This document shows positions 31,550 to 39,353 of a stretch of 64,000 bases of DNA, piece by piece (the stretch's first letter is position 1; the number at the start of each line of letters is the position of its first letter). Where the stretch lies: positions 55,933-119,932 of the forward strand of contig NZ_SSBI01000020.1 of NCBI RefSeq assembly GCF_004795015.1, in the 5' to 3' direction. Origin of the DNA: Streptomyces sp. A1277 (lineage in GTDB: Bacteria > Actinomycetota > Actinomycetes > Streptomycetales > Streptomycetaceae). The translations under genes and the position numbers were made by a program. The notes under the pieces are model-generated. The model had not been told where the DNA came from and did not search any database. It saw only the letters and a list, made by a program, of their open reading frames with translations.

Positions 31550-33727
31550 TCAGCCGTTGCGCTTCCAGCGCGGCTTGTCGTCGCGGCGGCCGAAGGAGCC
31601 GGTGCTCGTACCGGTGGAACGGTGGTCGTCGCGGCGGCCGGTCGGGCGGTCGCTGCCGCCGGAGCGGAAGCCGCCGGAGGGGCGGTCGTCGCGGCGGTCG
31701 CGGTTGAACGGACGGTCGCCGCCGCCGGAGCGGAAGCCGCCCGAGGGACGGTCGTCGCGGCGGTCGCGGTTGAACGACGGGCGGTCGTCGCGGCGCTCGA
31801 AGGAGCGGCCGCCACGGTCGTCACGACGGTCACCACCGGAGCGGAAGCCACCCGAGGGACGGTCGTCGCGACGGTCGCGGTTGAACGACGGGCGGTCGTC
31901 GCGGCGCTCGAAGGAGCGGCCGCCACGGTCGTCACGACGGTCACCACCGGAGCGGAAGCCACCCGAGGGGCGGTCGTCGCGCCGGTCGTTGCTGCTGCGG
32001 AACGAAGGACGGTCGCTGCTGCCCCGGTAGCCGCTCTGGCCGGCCGGACGGCCACTGCGCTCGCCGACACGGTCGTCGCGGCGGTCGTTGCCCCGGTAGC
32101 CACCGCGGTTGTCACCGCGGTTGTCGCGGCGCTCGTAGTTGCCCCGCTCGTCGCGGCGCTCCTCACGGGCGGCCGGCTGCTCCGGCACGGCGGCGGCCGC
32201 GAGGGCGGCCTCGGCCTCGGCGGTGACCTCGGCCACGGCGGCCTCGGGGTCCTCGCCCCGCTCGCGCGCGGCACGGGCGACCAGGCGGCCGGCCTCCTCG
32301 CGCAGCTCCACGGCACGGCGCTGGACGCGCTCCAGCTGCTTGCTCAGCTCGGCGGCCTCGCGCTCGGCCTGCTTGGCGGCGTTGTTCGCGGAGTCGGCCT
32401 GGACCTCGGTGAGCGAGCGGGCGCCGGTGATCTCGGCGACCTCCGGCTCGAAGACGCCCGCGCCCTGGACGATGTGGCGTGAGGCGTCGACGCCCGCGTC
32501 CTCCATCAGGCGGAAGATCTGGCGGCGCTGGTGCGGCAGGGCCAGCGAGACGACGACACCGGACTTGCCGGCGCGGGCGGTACGGCCCGAGCGGTGCAGG
32601 TAGTCCTTGTGGTCGCCGGCCGGGTCCACGTTCAGGACCAGGTCGATGCCGTCGACGTGGATACCGCGCGCGGCGACGTCGGTCGCGACGAGCGCGTTGA
32701 CGTAGCCCTTCTTGAAGTCCTCCAGGACCCGGGTGCGCGCGCCCTGGGTCATGCCGCCGTGCAGCGCGTCCGCCTTGACGCCCGCGTCGACGAGCTGCTC
32801 GGCGATGCGGTCGGCGCCCAGCTGGGTGCGGACGAAGATGATGGTGCGGCCCTTGCGGGCGGCGATGGCGGAGGTGACCGGCGCCTTGTCCTTCGGCTTC
32901 ACGACGAGGACGTGGTGCGACATGGTCGAGACGTTGCCCTGGGCGGAGTCGACCTCGTGGGTGACCGGGTTGCTCAGGTAGCGCTTGACCAGGGTGCCGA
33001 TCTCGTTCTCCATGGTGGCGGAGAAGAGCATGCGCTGGCCGCCGCCGGGGATCTGGTCCAGCAGCTCGGTGACCTCGGGCAGGAAGCCCAGGTCGGACAT
33101 CTGGTCGGCCTCGTCGAGGACGGCGACCTGGACGTTCTCGAGGGAGCAGGCGCCCCGGTTGATGATGTCGCGCAGCCGGCCCGGGGTGGCGACGAGGACG
33201 TCGACACCGCGCTCCAGCGCGTAGATCTGGTTGCCCATCGACGTACCGCCGCAGACGACCTTCATCTTCAGGCCGAGCACGTCGCCGTACGGCTGCAGCG
33301 CGTCCGCGACCTGCATCGCGAGCTCACGGGTCGGGGTGAGGATGATCGCGCGGGGCTTCTTCTTCTCCGTGTGCCCGCCGGCCAGGGCGGACAGGGTCGG
33401 CAGACCGAAGGAGAGGGTCTTGCCGGAGCCGGTACGGCCGCGGCCGAGGATGTCCTTGCCGGCCAGGGCGTCCGGGATGGTCGCCGCCTGGATCGGGAAG
33501 GGGGCGGTCACACCGTTCTGCGCGAGCTTGCGGACGATGCCCTCGGGCAGGCCCAGGTCGGCGAAGGTGATGGTCGGCTCGGCGTCCGCCGACTCGGCGT
33601 CGGTCGGCTCGGCGTCCGCCGACTCGGCGGACTCGACGACGGCCTCCGCGACTGCGGTGACCTCGGTGAGCTCGTCGTTCTCGACGTGCTCGGGCATGAC
33701 GGTGCGGTCAGAACTGGAAATTGACAT
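31550..33727 (-). CDS. DEAD-box ATP-dependent RNA helicase with RGG-like tail
   Basis: 725 aa. The core has a Q motif (FADLGLPEGIVRKL ... PFPIQ), Walker A GRTGSGKT (97-104), PTRELAMQV, TPGRL, VLDEADQM, LFSATME, ATDVAARGIHV and HRSGRTARAG. A coiled-coil segment follows at about 440-510. The last 200 residues are a repetitive Arg/Asp/Gly/Ser/Phe tail, close to RGG boxes, which would bind RNA. Such proteins unwind rRNA and mRNA and help ribosome assembly in the cold. An alternative start at Met11 is possible. The 200-base leader upstream may be a long 5' UTR. Confidence 0.93.
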   Translation of the reverse strand: MSISSSDRTVMPEHVENDELTEVTAVAEAVVESAESADAEPTDAESADAEPTITFADLGLPEGIVRKLAQNGVTAPFPIQAATIPDALAGKDILGRGRTGSGKTLSFGLPTLSALAGGHTEKKKPRAIILTPTRELAMQVADALQPYGDVLGLKMKVVCGGTSMGNQIYALERGVDVLVATPGRLRDIINRGACSLENVQVAVLDEADQMSDLGFLPEVTELLDQIPGGGQRMLFSATMENEIGTLVKRYLSNPVTHEVDSAQGNVSTMSHHVLVVKPKDKAPVTSAIAARKGRTIIFVRTQLGADRIAEQLVDAGVKADALHGGMTQGARTRVLEDFKKGYVNALVATDVAARGIHVDGIDLVLNVDPAGDHKDYLHRSGRTARAGKSGVVVSLALPHQRRQIFRLMEDAGVDASRHIVQGAGVFEPEVAEITGARSLTEVQADSANNAAKQAEREAAELSKQLERVQRRAVELREEAGRLVARAARERGEDPEAAVAEVTAEAEAALAAAAVPEQPAAREERRDERGNYERRDNRGDNRGGYRGNDRRDDRVGERSGRPAGQSGYRGSSDRPSFRSSNDRRDDRPSGGFRSGGDRRDDRGGRSFERRDDRPSFNRDRRDDRPSGGFRSGGDRRDDRGGRSFERRDDRPSFNRDRRDDRPSGGFRSGGGDRPFNRDRRDDRPSGGFRSGGSDRPTGRRDDHRSTGTSTGSFGRRDDKPRWKRNG
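31751..31972 (-). repeat. 111-bp tandem repeat in the helicase tail
   Basis: Two adjacent 111-base units (starting near 31751 and 31862) differ at about one base and encode a 37-residue unit with RRDDRPSGGF, DRRDDRGGRSFERRDD and RPSFNRD. Shorter related pieces lie on both sides. The near-identity points to recent expansion. Confidence 0.85.
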
Positions 33728-33938
33728 GCGAAATGCGAAACCTTCCGGAGTCTCGGCACGCGCCCGTAACTCCGTGTTTTCGCAATTTCGACCGCCTCAA
33801 TGCGGTCCAGCCACGGCAAGGGAGAGTACGCGCCACACGGCGCTCTTCTGTGTCGGCGCCGGGCAATGGGATCAAGCGATCTACCACCATACGCACTCCC
33901 ACCCACTTCGCGCAACCCGCCCCCCGAAGGCCGTCCTC

Positions 33939-34532
33939 TCAAGCCGGTCCCGCCTGCGGTGATGCCTCCGGCGTCCGCAGTACGTCCACCTCGTCCGGCC
34001 ACCCCATCGCGTCGGTACGGAACTGGGCGGCCGGAGACGCCGAGGGCGCCGGCTGCTCGGGCTCCGAGGGGGTCGAGGGCTCCGGCTCGGGCTCCGGCGG
34101 GTCGGGCGGCCGAGGCGTCTGCTCCGGGTCCGGGCCGGGGTCCGGATCGGCCGGGGCCGGCGGCTCCGGCTGCCCGCTCGCCCCGGGGTCGGCCGAGCCC
34201 TCCGGCACGGGCAGGCGGCCGGCCCGGTCCCGGCCCCGGTCATCCGGCCGGGGCTCGTCCGCATCCGGGCTCCCGGAGGGCGACGCGGAGGCGCCCGGAC
34301 CGCCCGGACCGGCGCTCCGCCGCTGCGACTGCGCGCCCGCGCCGCCGGCACCGGAGCTGCCGGTGCCGGTCACCGTGGCGCCGTTCGGCTCGACCGCCGC
34401 GCCCTTCTGGCCGGCGGACCGCGAGGGCGCGGGCTCCGCACCGTCGGAGCCGACGCTCATACAGCCGGTGGACGTGGCGAGCGTCACAGCGGTGACGGCC
34501 GCCCAGCGGACGGGGACGGGCAACTGGCGCAC
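33939..34532 (-). CDS. Pro-rich putative lipoprotein (197 aa)
   Basis: GTG at 34532 follows GGAGGT. A short signal (VRQLPVPVRWAAVTAVTLATSTGC) ends in a weak lipobox-like TGC. The rest is low-complexity Pro/Ser/Glu/Gly (PPDPPEPEPEPSTPSEPE) with a conserved-looking C-terminal end (FRTDAMGWPDEVDVLRTPEAS). It may be a cell-wall-spanning lipoprotein. No enzymatic domain is visible. Confidence 0.65.
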   Translation of the reverse strand: MRQLPVPVRWAAVTAVTLATSTGCMSVGSDGAEPAPSRSAGQKGAAVEPNGATVTGTGSSGAGGAGAQSQRRSAGPGGPGASASPSGSPDADEPRPDDRGRDRAGRLPVPEGSADPGASGQPEPPAPADPDPGPDPEQTPRPPDPPEPEPEPSTPSEPEQPAPSASPAAQFRTDAMGWPDEVDVLRTPEASPQAGPA

Positions 34533-34714
34533 GGGGCACCTCCGGGGGCGCGAGGGAGGACGGCCCGGCCGGTCTGGCGTTCCTGACATGAACCAGCCGG
34601 GTGTGCCGTGCCCAACTCCCGCCACCCCGCCGGGGACACGCCCGCCCGGCCGGTCCGCACACCTCGTTCACACGTGAAGGCCCCCGCCCGGCTCGCGGGG
34701 CGGTCCCCGCCGGG

Positions 34715-35065
34715 TCACCCGTAACCCAGCGCGTGCAGCCTCTCGTCGTCGATGCCGAAGTGGTGGGCGATCTCGTGGACGACCGTGATCTCGGTCTCGG
34801 CCACGACGTCCTCACGCGTCTCGCACATCCGCAGCGTCGGCCCCCGGTAGATGGTGATCCGGTCCGGCAGCACGCCCGCGTACCACTCACCGCGCTCGGT
34901 CAGCGGCGTGCCCTCGTACAGACCGAGCAGTTCCGGATCGTCGGACTCCGGTTCGTCCTCGACGAAGACCGCGACGTTGTCCATCAGCCGGGTCAGCTCC
35001 GGCGGGATCCGGTCCAGTGCCTCGGCGACCAGTTCCTCGAACGCTTCCCGCGTCATCTCCAGCAC
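34715..35065 (-). CDS. Zincin-like metallopeptidase family protein
   Basis: 116 aa from GTG 35065 (ATG 35056 is also possible). The C-terminus has HEIAHHFGIDDERL, an HExxH zinc motif followed by the conserved Asp/Glu, and the N-terminus FEELVAEALDRIPPELTRLMDNVAVFVEDEP is typical of the small metallopeptidase family found across actinobacteria. The cellular substrate is unknown. It diverges from the metallophosphoesterase gene. Confidence 0.88.
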   Translation of the reverse strand: MLEMTREAFEELVAEALDRIPPELTRLMDNVAVFVEDEPESDDPELLGLYEGTPLTERGEWYAGVLPDRITIYRGPTLRMCETREDVVAETEITVVHEIAHHFGIDDERLHALGYG

Positions 35066-35150
35066 CCGGCCATTGTCCCGTACGGCCGCCGTGCGCGCCT
35101 CGGCCCCCGGAAAGGGCATATCTGCTCCGGGCCCGGGGCACAGGCACCCA

Positions 35151-36665
35151 ATGGCCCGCGCCCGTCGCCCCTTCCGCCCGCTGCCCCGCCTCACCGCCGC
35201 CGGGCCCCTCGCCTCGCCCCGCCCGTTCGTCCGGGCGCTGGGCCTGGTCGTCGTCGTGCTGTTCGGGGCCTGGCTGGGGCTGCTGGCCGTCGGCAGCGTC
35301 CGTACGCCGGTGGGGCCGATGGACACCACGATGACCCTGCGGCCCTCGCTCAGCGGCGGCACCAAGATCAACGTCTCGCCGCTCGGCGCCCTGGAGCTGG
35401 ACTCGCACCACGCCCCGGTCCGGCTCGACGTCGATGTGGACCGGCTCGACCCGGTCCGCTCCGAGGCCCTGGTCCAGCACCCCGAGCGGCTGGCGGGGCT
35501 TGAGGACGAGGTCACCACGGATGTCGCATCCGGCACCCGCGAGCTCGCCCTGCGCTCCTGCGTGGCGGTCGTCACCGGGGCCACCGCGCTCGGCCTCGCC
35601 GTCTACCGCAGGCCGCGCCGGGCCCTGGCGGCCGGCGGACTCGCGCTCGCGCTGCTGGCGGCCTCGGGCGTCGGCGCGTACGCCACCTGGAACCCGAAAT
35701 CGGTGCTGGAACCCCGGTTCTCCGGGCTGCTCTCCAGCGCCCCGTCCGTCGTCGGCGACGCGCGCTCGATCGTCACGGACTTCGACGTCTACCAGCAGGA
35801 GCTGGCCCGCCTGGTCACCAACGTCACCAAGCTGTACGACGCCACCTCGACGCTCCCCGCCTACAGCCCGAACCCGGCGACCCTGCGCGTCCTGCACGTC
35901 TCCGACATCCACCTCAACCCGGCCGCCTGGCACATCATCGGCTCGCTCGTCGAGCAGTACGACATCGACGTGATCATCGACTCGGGCGACACGATGGACC
36001 ACGGCGCCGCCGTCGAGAACAGCTTCCTGGACCCCGTCGCCGACCTCGGCGCCCCGTACATCTGGGTGCGCGGGAACCACGACTCGGCGGTGACGCAGAA
36101 GTACCTGGAGAACAAGAAGCGCTTCAAGAACGTGCACGTCCTGGACCAGGGCCGGGCCGTCACCGTCGGCGGGCTGCGGGTGGCCGGGATCGGGGACCCG
36201 CAGTTCACCCCGGACCGGACCGGGCCCGAGCAGTCCGAGGGCGTCCAGGGCGTGGCGGGCCGCACGCTCGCCGCCGCCCTGCGCGAGCAGCAGCGCTCCG
36301 GCACGCCGGCCGACATCGCCGTCGCCCACGAGCCGGAGGCGGCGAAGGAGACGGACGGGGATGTTCCGCTGGTCCTGGCCGGCCATGTGCACCACCGGCA
36401 GAACGAGGTCCTGAAGGGCGGCACCCGGCTGATGGTGGAGGGCTCCACGGGCGGCGGCGGGCTGCGGGCCGTGCAGAACAAGAAGCCGGAACAGGTGCTC
36501 GCCTCGGTGCTCTACCTGGACCGCTCCACGCGCCGGCTGCAGGCATGGGACGAGATCACGCTGGGCGGTCTCGGACTGACGACGGCCGAGGTCAGCCGCC
36601 ATCTGCCCGAGGAGAAGCCGGCCCTCACAACCCCGTCCCCGACCACCCCCACCCGCTCCCCGTAA
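35151..36665 (+). CDS. Membrane-anchored metallophosphoesterase
   Basis: 504 aa from ATG 35151; a longer frame upstream overlaps the divergent gene and was rejected. Membrane helices lie near 29-48, 135-151 and 160-177. The C-terminal domain has calcineurin-like motifs SDIHLN (251-256), GDTMDHG (279-285), GNHD (308-311) and GHVHHRQ near 410, which bind two metals. The catalytic part should face outside or the cytosol depending on helix number. Substrate unknown. tRNA genes follow 80 bases later. Confidence 0.88.
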   Translation: MARARRPFRPLPRLTAAGPLASPRPFVRALGLVVVVLFGAWLGLLAVGSVRTPVGPMDTTMTLRPSLSGGTKINVSPLGALELDSHHAPVRLDVDVDRLDPVRSEALVQHPERLAGLEDEVTTDVASGTRELALRSCVAVVTGATALGLAVYRRPRRALAAGGLALALLAASGVGAYATWNPKSVLEPRFSGLLSSAPSVVGDARSIVTDFDVYQQELARLVTNVTKLYDATSTLPAYSPNPATLRVLHVSDIHLNPAAWHIIGSLVEQYDIDVIIDSGDTMDHGAAVENSFLDPVADLGAPYIWVRGNHDSAVTQKYLENKKRFKNVHVLDQGRAVTVGGLRVAGIGDPQFTPDRTGPEQSEGVQGVAGRTLAAALREQQRSGTPADIAVAHEPEAAKETDGDVPLVLAGHVHHRQNEVLKGGTRLMVEGSTGGGGLRAVQNKKPEQVLASVLYLDRSTRRLQAWDEITLGGLGLTTAEVSRHLPEEKPALTTPSPTTPTRSP

Positions 36666-36671
36666 ACCGTT

Positions 36672-36701
36672 TTGGCGATAGCTGCCGCCATCCCATATGC
36701 T
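36672..36701 (+). promoter_or_regulatory. Promoter of the tRNA Glu-Asp-Phe cluster
   Basis: TTGGCG (36672-36677) and TATGCT (36696-36701) are 18 bases apart and lie 45 bases before tRNA-Glu, as expected for a HrdB-type promoter. Confidence 0.55.
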
Positions 36702-36745
36702 TCTCACGTCCCCGACGCGCTGGAAAGCGCGCAGGTGGGCCCTTA

Positions 36746-36818
36746 GCCCTCATCGTCTAGTGGCCCAGGACGCCGCCCTTTCAAGGCGGTAGCACGGGTT
36801 CGAATCCCGTTGGGGGCA
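36746..36818 (+). tRNA. tRNA-Glu(TTC)
   Basis: 73-nt cloverleaf with acceptor GCCCTCA / TGGGGGC, anticodon loop CTTTCAA (TTC) and a GGTTCGAATCC T arm. First of three tRNA genes in a row. Confidence 0.95.
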
Positions 36819-36856
36819 CGCTTGAACGTGTGCGAGACTTGTCTCGCACATTGCTT

Positions 36857-36931
36857 GGTCCTGTGGAGCAGTTAGGAGTGCTCGCCACCCTGTCAAGGTG
36901 GAGGCCGCGGGTTCAAATCCCGTCAGGACCG
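36857..36931 (+). tRNA. tRNA-Asp(GTC), copy 1
   Basis: 75-nt cloverleaf with acceptor GGTCCTG / CAGGACC and anticodon loop CTGTCAA (GTC). It is identical to the copy at 43405-43479. Confidence 0.95.
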
Positions 36932-36953
36932 CTGCAGCCCGTAGTAGCTGCGT

Positions 36954-37030
36954 GGCTGGGTAGCTCAGTTGGTACGAGCGATCGCCTGAAAAGCGATAGG
37001 TCGCCGGTTCGATCCCGGCCCCAGCCACCA
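36954..37030 (+). tRNA. tRNA-Phe(GAA)
   Basis: Acceptor GGCTGGG / CCCAGCC, anticodon loop CTGAAAA (GAA), T arm GGTTCGATCCC. CCA is encoded (37028-37030), unlike the other tRNAs in the window. Confidence 0.95.
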
Positions 37031-37036
37031 CCCGAG

Positions 37037-37059
37037 GGCCCCGTCCGGTGGACGGGGCC
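37037..37059. terminator. Terminator between tRNA-Phe and ccdA
   Basis: Perfect 10-bp stem (arms 37037-37046 and 37050-37059) with a three-base loop. It lies between convergent transcripts and can serve both. Confidence 0.8.
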
Positions 37060-37068
37060 TTCGCCGTG

Positions 37069-37935
37069 TCAGGCGGCCTCCCCCTCCGTGGTGTTCGGCT
37101 CGTCCTCGCCCGCCGTGGGGCGCCGGCGCGCGGCCCGTACCGCGAGCACCAGCAGCACCACGGCCACCACCGCGACGAGCAGCACCGCGTCCGGCACGTG
37201 CCGGCCGACGCCCTGGGCCCACTGCTCCACGGCGAACGACCGGTCCACGTCCAGCAGCCCGGGCAGCGCGGTCGTCCCGTCGTACGCCAGGAACAGCGCG
37301 CCGAGCGCGACGAAGAAGAGGCCCGAGAGCAGGGTCGTGGTGTGCAGCTCGAACCGGCCCAGACGCAGGACCCGGCCCCGCAGCCAGGCGCGGCGGCCCA
37401 GCTCGAACCGCTCCCAGAGCAGGGCGAGCACGAAGAGCGGCACCGCCATGCCCAGGGCGTAGACGGCCAGCAGCAGTCCCCCGTACGCCGGGCTGCCGCT
37501 GACCGCCGCCACCGTCAGCACGCTGCCCAGGATCGGGCCCGCGCAGAAACCGGCGAGGCCGTACACCGCGCCGAGCGCGTAGACGGACAGGGCGGTCGTG
37601 GGGCGGATGCGGCCGCTGAGGGCGGAGATCCGGCGCGAGGCGAAGCCCAGACCGACGATCTGGGCGACGCCGAGCGCGATGATCAGCCAGCCGGCGCCGA
37701 GGACGAGGGCGTCGCGGTGGCGGTAGAACAGCCGCCCGGCGTACGAACCGGCGGCGCCCAGCGGAACCAGGGTGGTGGCCAGACCCGCGTAGAAGATGCC
37801 GGTCCGGGCCAGCAGCCGGGACGTGGAGTCGATGGAGTACGCGAAGAACGCGGGGAGCAGCAGGGCGCTGCACGGGCTGAGCAGGGCGAGCAGCCCGCCG
37901 AGGAACGCGGCGAAGTAGCCGACGTCGGCCGTCAC
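37069..37935 (-). CDS. ccdA: CcdA-like thiol-disulfide electron transfer protein
   Basis: 288 aa from GTG 37935, overlapping the dsbA-like stop. Six or seven membrane helices carry the two redox cysteines in LLSPCSALLLP (near residue 22) and GFCAGPILGS (near 128), the hallmark of CcdA. It passes electrons from cytosolic thioredoxin to extracytoplasmic partners. The gene pair suggests it keeps the neighbouring CGYC protein reduced or cycles it. The C-terminus is a Pro/Glu-rich cytoplasmic tail. Confidence 0.9.
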   Translation of the reverse strand: MTADVGYFAAFLGGLLALLSPCSALLLPAFFAYSIDSTSRLLARTGIFYAGLATTLVPLGAAGSYAGRLFYRHRDALVLGAGWLIIALGVAQIVGLGFASRRISALSGRIRPTTALSVYALGAVYGLAGFCAGPILGSVLTVAAVSGSPAYGGLLLAVYALGMAVPLFVLALLWERFELGRRAWLRGRVLRLGRFELHTTTLLSGLFFVALGALFLAYDGTTALPGLLDVDRSFAVEQWAQGVGRHVPDAVLLVAVVAVVLLVLAVRAARRRPTAGEDEPNTTEGEAA

Positions 37936-38714
37936 TTCGCGGAGCCCTTCGTTGCGGACGAGCCGGCCGCGGCCGCCGCCTGTTCGATGGCGCGGGTGAA
38001 GGTCTCGGTGGGCTGGGCGCCGGCGATCGGGCGGCCGTTGACCAGGAAGGACGGGGTGGAGGTCGCGCCGATCGAGTACCCCTGCTCCTGGTCCTCGCCG
38101 ACCGCGGCGGTGGCCGCCGAGCCGTCGGCGTCCCGGGTGAAGCGGTCCAGGTCGGCGACGCCCGCCTGGCGTGCGAGCGCCTTCAGGCGGTCCTTGCCGA
38201 ACCCCTTCTCCTTGACGCCCTCGGCGTAGGCGGCGCGGTGGAACTCCCAGAAGCGGCCCTGCTGCCCGGCCGCCCAGGAGGCCCGCGCGGCGGCCTCGGA
38301 CTCGGCGCCGAAGATCGGGAAGTTGCGCCACTCGATGCGCAGGACGCCCTCGTCGACGTACTTCTTCACGAGGGCCGGTTCGGTGTCGCGGGCGAACTTC
38401 GCGCAGTAGCCGCACTTGAAGTCGGCGTACTCGATGAGGACGACGGGTGCGTCGGCCCGGCCCAGGGCCAGCTTGTCGCCGGCGTCGCGGCGGGCGAGCC
38501 TCGCCAGTTCGGGGTAGACGCCGTCCTGCGGGTCCGCCGTGACGCCGGCGACCGCGGAGGACTCGGCGCTGCGGGGCTCGGGGGCGGTGGCGCGGTAGGA
38601 GACGTAACCGAACAGGGCGGCGACGGCGACGACTCCGGCGCCGTACACCAGCGGCTTGCGGGACCTGCGGGGCTTGGGGGACTTCGGGGACGGCTTGGAC
38701 GTGGGCGTGGGCAT
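37932..38714 (-). CDS. Membrane-anchored DsbA-family thiol-disulfide oxidoreductase
   Basis: 260 aa. A basic Pro/Lys-rich start and one membrane helix (about 22-41) anchor a thioredoxin-fold domain with active site FKCGYCAKF (Cys about 100 and 103) and the cis-Pro region STPSFLVNG near 218. It acts outside the membrane on disulfides of exported proteins. Translational coupling (GTGA) to ccdA indicates a shared pathway. Confidence 0.9.
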   Translation of the reverse strand: MPTPTSKPSPKSPKPRRSRKPLVYGAGVVAVAALFGYVSYRATAPEPRSAESSAVAGVTADPQDGVYPELARLARRDAGDKLALGRADAPVVLIEYADFKCGYCAKFARDTEPALVKKYVDEGVLRIEWRNFPIFGAESEAAARASWAAGQQGRFWEFHRAAYAEGVKEKGFGKDRLKALARQAGVADLDRFTRDADGSAATAAVGEDQEQGYSIGATSTPSFLVNGRPIAGAQPTETFTRAIEQAAAAAGSSATKGSAK

Positions 38715-38772
38715 GCGGAACTCCGGGGTGGCGGTACGGGAGAGGGCGGACGGGCGGGTGGCCGGCCGCCGT

Positions 38773-39174
38773 CTACACCCGTAGGACGGAGAGCTCCACC
38801 GGGCCCGGCGCCGCCTCGTCCGGCCCGCGCGGCGTCAGCGGCGCGGGCGCCCGGACCGGCTCGGTGCCAGGGGCGGCGGGCAGGCCCCACTCGGCGAGGC
38901 CGGGCGCCTGGTCGTGGGCGGCGCGGGCGCGTGCGGGGACGGCGGGCTCGCCGCCGTCGCGCATGCCGCCCTTGCCGCAGCCCGGAATCCCGTGCCCGCC
39001 GTCCACGGCGGAGGCGGCGACGGCGGAGGCGGCGACGGGCGCGGGAGCCTCAGCCGCCGAGGCCCGGACGGGCGCGGGAGCCTCAGCCGCCGACGCCCGG
39101 ACGGCCGGTCCGCAGAACAGCCCGAGCACGACCGCGAGCACCGCCACCAGGCAGCACCACTGCGAACGGGACAC
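38773..39174 (-). CDS. Small secreted protein (133 aa)
   Basis: GTG at 39174. A signal peptide (MSRSQWCCLVAVLAVVLGLF, cleavage near RASA) is followed by an Ala/Pro/Val repeat in which ASAAEAPAPV occurs twice, a small Gly/Cys part (HGIPGCGKGGM), and a tail ending in GPVELSVLRV. It lies 60 bases upstream of the dsbA-like gene on the same strand and may be in the same operon. Function unknown. Confidence 0.65.
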   Translation of the reverse strand: MSRSQWCCLVAVLAVVLGLFCGPAVRASAAEAPAPVRASAAEAPAPVAASAVAASAVDGGHGIPGCGKGGMRDGGEPAVPARARAAHDQAPGLAEWGLPAAPGTEPVRAPAPLTPRGPDEAAPGPVELSVLRV

Positions 39175-39353
39175 GGGACGGGCCTTCCGGCTGGGAATGA
39201 TCGACTGCCCGGAATCGTACGTCCTGTCATCGCGCCGCTCCCCACCGTGCGGACCGGGCGCCGACGCCGTGCGCCTCCGTACGGGGACCGTGACCGGGGC
39301 CGCGGGAAATGGGTTCGCCGTTCTTCGGGGCCGGGTGAGATCCTGGGCTCGGT

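Noticed and set aside
29868..32030. A 720-codon plus-strand frame opposite the FG-GAP and helicase genes
   Set aside because: It crosses two real minus-strand genes and contains repetitive Arg/Pro runs that mirror the helicase repeat.
37069..38415. A 448-codon frame suggesting a fused CcdA protein
   Set aside because: The extra N-terminal part is an out-of-frame reading of the dsbA-like gene; the real start is GTG 37935 in a GTGA overlap.
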